Part shown: one piece after another, positions 6,076-8,421 of the stretch
How the letters are laid out: each line of letters begins with the position of its first letter
Position numbering within the stretch: position 1 is the first letter of the stretch
Source: CAVURW01 sp963743595
GTDB taxonomy: Bacteria; Verrucomicrobiota; Verrucomicrobiia; Methylacidiphilales; UBA1321
Assembly: GCA_963743595.1 (NCBI GenBank)
Contig: CAVURW010000207.1
Location: forward strand, 1-8,421
DNA length: 8,421 nt
Direction: 5' to 3'
Position numbers and translations under genes: made by a program
The notes under the pieces: model-generated
Told to the model about the DNA's origin: nothing
The model's input: only the letters and a program-made list of their open reading frames with translations
The model's database searches: none

Positions 6076-6633
6076 ATGGCTGAATCATTAGAAAAAACAG
6101 GAACAACCCAAATCATTGCAGGAGCATTTACCGACAAAGACTCTGTCGTTAAGGCAGTCGAGGAATTTCGTAAGCTCGGATATTTCGGAAGAGATATCCA
6201 AGTCGTAAATCAAGAGAGTCCGCGCGTTGTGGCGACGCCGACGACGCCAGCAAGCGCAACACTGGTAGCACCGACGGTTTCCCCGTACAGAACCCTTACT
6301 GAAGAGGGAATCGCTGAAGGACAATCGGTTTACTACACGAAAGCAGTAGAAGCTGGTAAGACGGTCCTCATCGTATATCGCGTAACCGATCCCGCGCCGG
6401 TGATCGACGTCTTCAACCGTTTCGGTGCCGATTATAACCCAAATGGTTCCCGTAATCTGCGCGATGACGTGGCGGGAATGACCCTTGGCGCAGCTGCCGG
6501 GGCCATTGCTCTGGGCGCTGCCGGTGCAGCCGTTGGCGGCCCCATAGGTGCTGCCGTCGGTGCCACAGCAGGTGCAGTCGCGGGCGGCGTCGCAGGAGGC
6601 GCAGTCGGCGTATCAGCAGAACACAGCAAGTAA
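6076..6633 (+). CDS. General-stress-type protein with C-terminal glycine zipper
   Basis: A 185-residue protein in two parts. Residues 11-125 resemble the YflT/general stress protein 17M-like fold: IIAGAFTDKDSVVKAVEEFRKLGY at 13-36, then GIAEGQSVYYTKAVEAGKTVLIVY (78-101), which fits the motif in which such proteins end a ferredoxin-like repeat. Residues 134-178 are a Gly/Ala zipper with GxxxG-type spacing (TLGAAAGAIALGAAGAAVGG and onward) that can insert in or associate with membranes. There is no signal peptide, so the N-terminal domain is probably cytosolic with the zipper at the membrane, or the protein self-assembles. The start at 6076 has a good AAGGA site. It ends before a strong terminator and is likely monocistronic. 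A role in osmotic or general stress is inferred from the family resemblance only. Confidence 0.75.
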   Translation: MAESLEKTGTTQIIAGAFTDKDSVVKAVEEFRKLGYFGRDIQVVNQESPRVVATPTTPASATLVAPTVSPYRTLTEEGIAEGQSVYYTKAVEAGKTVLIVYRVTDPAPVIDVFNRFGADYNPNGSRNLRDDVAGMTLGAAAGAIALGAAGAAVGGPIGAAVGATAGAVAGGVAGGAVGVSAEHSK

Positions 6634-6653
6634 ACCCTAAAACATAGAAAGCG

Positions 6654-6688
6654 AAAGGTCTGGCAAGCTTCGGTTTGCCAGGCCTTTT
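6654..6688. terminator. Bidirectional intrinsic terminator with C(UUCG)G tetraloop
   Basis: A stem of about fifteen base pairs (6654-6668 with 6673-6687, including two G-U pairs) closes on the ultra-stable C-UUCG-G loop at 6668-6673. It is followed by TTTT on the plus strand, and the complementary strand ends in a T-run as well. It lies between the convergent stress-protein and GH15 genes and should stop both transcripts. Confidence 0.9.
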
Positions 6689-6718
6689 CGTTTCAGGCCA
6701 GAGTTACCTTCGCAGCCA

Positions 6719-8421
6719 TTATGCGCTTCGGAAGTCGGCCGGACCAGGCTTGGGCGCAAGATTCAGAGCGGTGTTGATGAGCCCGACGTGGGAAAAGGCC
6801 TGAGGGAAATTCCCGACCAAGCGTTTGTTACGAACGTCGTACTCTTCGGAGAGAAGGCCCAGTCGCGTGCTCAGCTTAAGAAGCCGGTCAAACAACTCAC
6901 GGGCCTCCTTCGTTCTCCCCATCAAATAAAGACAGTCCGCGAGCCAAAATGAACAGGGGAGAAAAACCCCTTCACCGCCAGGCAGACCATCCACGCACTC
7001 TTGGTGATCCGTGCGATACCTTAACACGAAGCCCTCCACGACCAACTCCTTATTCACCAGCTCAATGGTGGAGATGATCCGTTCGTCGGAGATTGGTAAG
7101 AATCCAACGAGCGGAGCCATAAGAAGGCTTGCGTCGAGCTGCTTGGAGCCATAAGCCTGGGTGAACGCGCCTACCTCCTTATGGAAACCCCGTTCGCAAA
7201 CTTCATCGTGAATGGTGGTCCTCAGACTTTTCCAGCGAGGTAGATCGCCTTCAAAACCATAATCCTCCACTGCTTTTACGGCGCGATCCACGGCAACCCA
7301 CGCCATGATCTTTGAGTGCGTAAAGTGCTGTCGGGCCCCTCGGATCTCCCAAATTCCTTCATCAGGCTTCATCCAGTTCGCTTCCACAAATTCAATGAGA
7401 TGTCGTTGCATGCGCCACGAGGCGGACGAGACATTGATTCCTACTCGGCGCGCAAAGTGCATCGCGTCCATTACCTCACCGTACACATCCAACTGAAATT
7501 GCTGAGACGCGGCATTCCCAATTCGCACCGGCTTCGAATTCTCGTATCCAGACAATTGAGGCAACTCAAATTCCATGAGGCGTCGCTCCCCTCCTGGACC
7601 GTACATGATTTGGATCTGAGCCGGATCACCACCGGCAGCACGCAAGAGCCAGTTACTCCATTGCGAAGCCTCCTCCCGGTAGCCCGCCTGCATGAACGAA
7701 TAGAGCGAGAAAGTGGCATCTCGCAACCAACAATAACGATAATCCCAATTCCGAACTCCTCCAATAAACTCGGGCAGCGAAGTCGTAGCCGCCGCGATAA
7801 TTCCGCCCGTGGGCGTGTAGGTCAGGCCCTTTAATGTTAATAATGAGCGAATGACCGCTGGACGAAACTCGCCTTTGTAGGTGCATCGAGATGACCATTC
7901 TTTCCAGTATTCCTCGGTTAACTGGAGCGAGTAGGCAGAGTCAATCGGCTTAGGCGTCGTCTCATTGGAAGGATACCAGGAAAGGACGAACGGTTTCCGC
8001 TCTCCTTCAGAAACAGTAAAGCGCGCGACGGTGGCGAGTTTCTCTCCGTGAGTTCCCACACTGGTTCGGAGAATCAAGCCGTTCGGACCAGCTATCGCGG
8101 TCAGGCCGTCCACGCTCTTACGCATCCACGGAATCGTTTGGCCATAATCGAATCGAATAACCAGGCGCATCTCCATGTTCACCCGGCCTTTTATGCCCTC
8201 TACGATCCGAACGATATCTCGGTAGCGACCGTCTGGAGGCATAAAATCGATGATCTTGGCCGTTCCCGTATCGGTCTCAAAATAGGTCTCGAGAATGAGT
8301 GTCTCGCCCCGATACTTTTGAGTCTGAGTTAATATGTGATCGGTTGGACGAATTCGCCAAAACCCATTCTCCTCCGATCCCAAAAGCGCGGCAAAACAGG
8401 CGTTGGAATCAAACCGTGGGG
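6719..8421 (-). CDS. GH15 glucoamylase / trehalase-type glycoside hydrolase (5' end beyond the window)
   Basis: A cytosolic-type GH15 enzyme that releases glucose from alpha-1,4-glucans or, in some members, hydrolyses trehalose. The frame stays open to the right edge and starts there with PRFDSNACFAALLGSEENGFW, a conserved N-terminal motif, so the true start is outside; about 566 residues are visible of the usual roughly 600. An N-terminal trehalase-like beta domain (to about 7900) precedes the (alpha/alpha)6 barrel. Barrel motifs are GGVRNWDYRYCWLRDATFS, YGPGGERRL, DGIWEIRG (probable acid Glu at 7346-7348) in the form EGIWEIRG, FLPCSFWLADCLYLMG, and LLSEEYD with the probable base Glu. The catalytic set looks complete and no signal peptide can be judged. 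Substrate cannot be settled: this subgroup includes glucoamylases and trehalases. The gene converges on the stress-protein gene, sharing the terminator. Confidence 0.92.
   Translation of the reverse strand, partial: PRFDSNACFAALLGSEENGFWRIRPTDHILTQTQKYRGETLILETYFETDTGTAKIIDFMPPDGRYRDIVRIVEGIKGRVNMEMRLVIRFDYGQTIPWMRKSVDGLTAIAGPNGLILRTSVGTHGEKLATVARFTVSEGERKPFVLSWYPSNETTPKPIDSAYSLQLTEEYWKEWSSRCTYKGEFRPAVIRSLLTLKGLTYTPTGGIIAAATTSLPEFIGGVRNWDYRYCWLRDATFSLYSFMQAGYREEASQWSNWLLRAAGGDPAQIQIMYGPGGERRLMEFELPQLSGYENSKPVRIGNAASQQFQLDVYGEVMDAMHFARRVGINVSSASWRMQRHLIEFVEANWMKPDEGIWEIRGARQHFTHSKIMAWVAVDRAVKAVEDYGFEGDLPRWKSLRTTIHDEVCERGFHKEVGAFTQAYGSKQLDASLLMAPLVGFLPISDERIISTIELVNKELVVEGFVLRYRTDHQECVDGLPGGEGVFLPCSFWLADCLYLMGRTKEARELFDRLLKLSTRLGLLSEEYDVRNKRLVGNFPQAFSHVGLINTALNLAPKPGPADFRSA

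Noticed and set aside
7316..7834. A 172-codon plus-strand open frame inside the GH15 gene
   Set aside because: It is antisense to conserved catalytic motifs, has no family resemblance and no ribosome site.
8381..8383. TTG as the start codon of the GH15 gene
   Set aside because: The frame continues to the window edge with the conserved motif PRFDSNACFAALLG, so this codon is internal.
1..8421. tRNA, rRNA, CRISPR arrays, insertion sequences or phage genes
   Set aside because: No spaced repeat array, transposase motif, terminal inverted repeat pair or recognisable RNA gene was seen on either strand.

Overview
The window looks like two unrelated pieces of DNA joined head to head at about position 1100. 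Bases 1 to about 1097 are very GC-rich: a hand count of 121-180 gives roughly 73% GC, against roughly 47% for 2581-2640. This piece carries a broken PP2C phosphatase / Ser-Thr kinase gene of a type common in high-GC Proteobacteria. The remaining 7.3 kb has long intact genes, moderate GC and a Gram-negative layout (lipoprotein, periplasmic sensor kinase). I cannot name the organism; a soil or environmental Gram-negative, possibly Verrucomicrobiota-like, is only a guess.

Left piece (1-1097, + strand): a few codons of an upstream gene overlap the start of a bifunctional phosphatase/kinase. That gene needs three +1 frame changes to be read through, and it stops inside the N-lobe of the kinase domain. 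Immediately right of the joint, on the minus strand, lies the N-terminal part of an alpha-amylase (about 110 residues), cut exactly where its homology should continue.

Core (1427-5902): a 206-base regulatory region holds a strong sigma-54 (-24/-12) promoter and, about 100 bases upstream of its predicted start site, a cluster of short repeats and dyads. Downstream is an apparent operon: a Pro/Thr-rich lipoprotein with a BamE/SmpA-like C-terminus, an NtrC/AlgB-type sigma-54 activator, and an overlapping KinB-type membrane histidine kinase. The gene order and architecture resemble algB-kinB of Pseudomonas. A stand-alone single-domain response regulator follows from its own probable TTGACA promoter.

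Right part (5903-8421): a small stress-type protein with a C-terminal glycine-zipper segment, a bidirectional terminator with a C(UUCG)G tetraloop, and a convergent GH15 glucoamylase/trehalase-type gene that runs off the right edge. Two glucan-active enzymes therefore flank a sigma-54 two-component module. The working hypothesis is envelope or stress sensing tied to storage-glucan or trehalose metabolism. The sigma-54 promoter ahead of the operon that encodes a sigma-54 activator suggests autoregulation.
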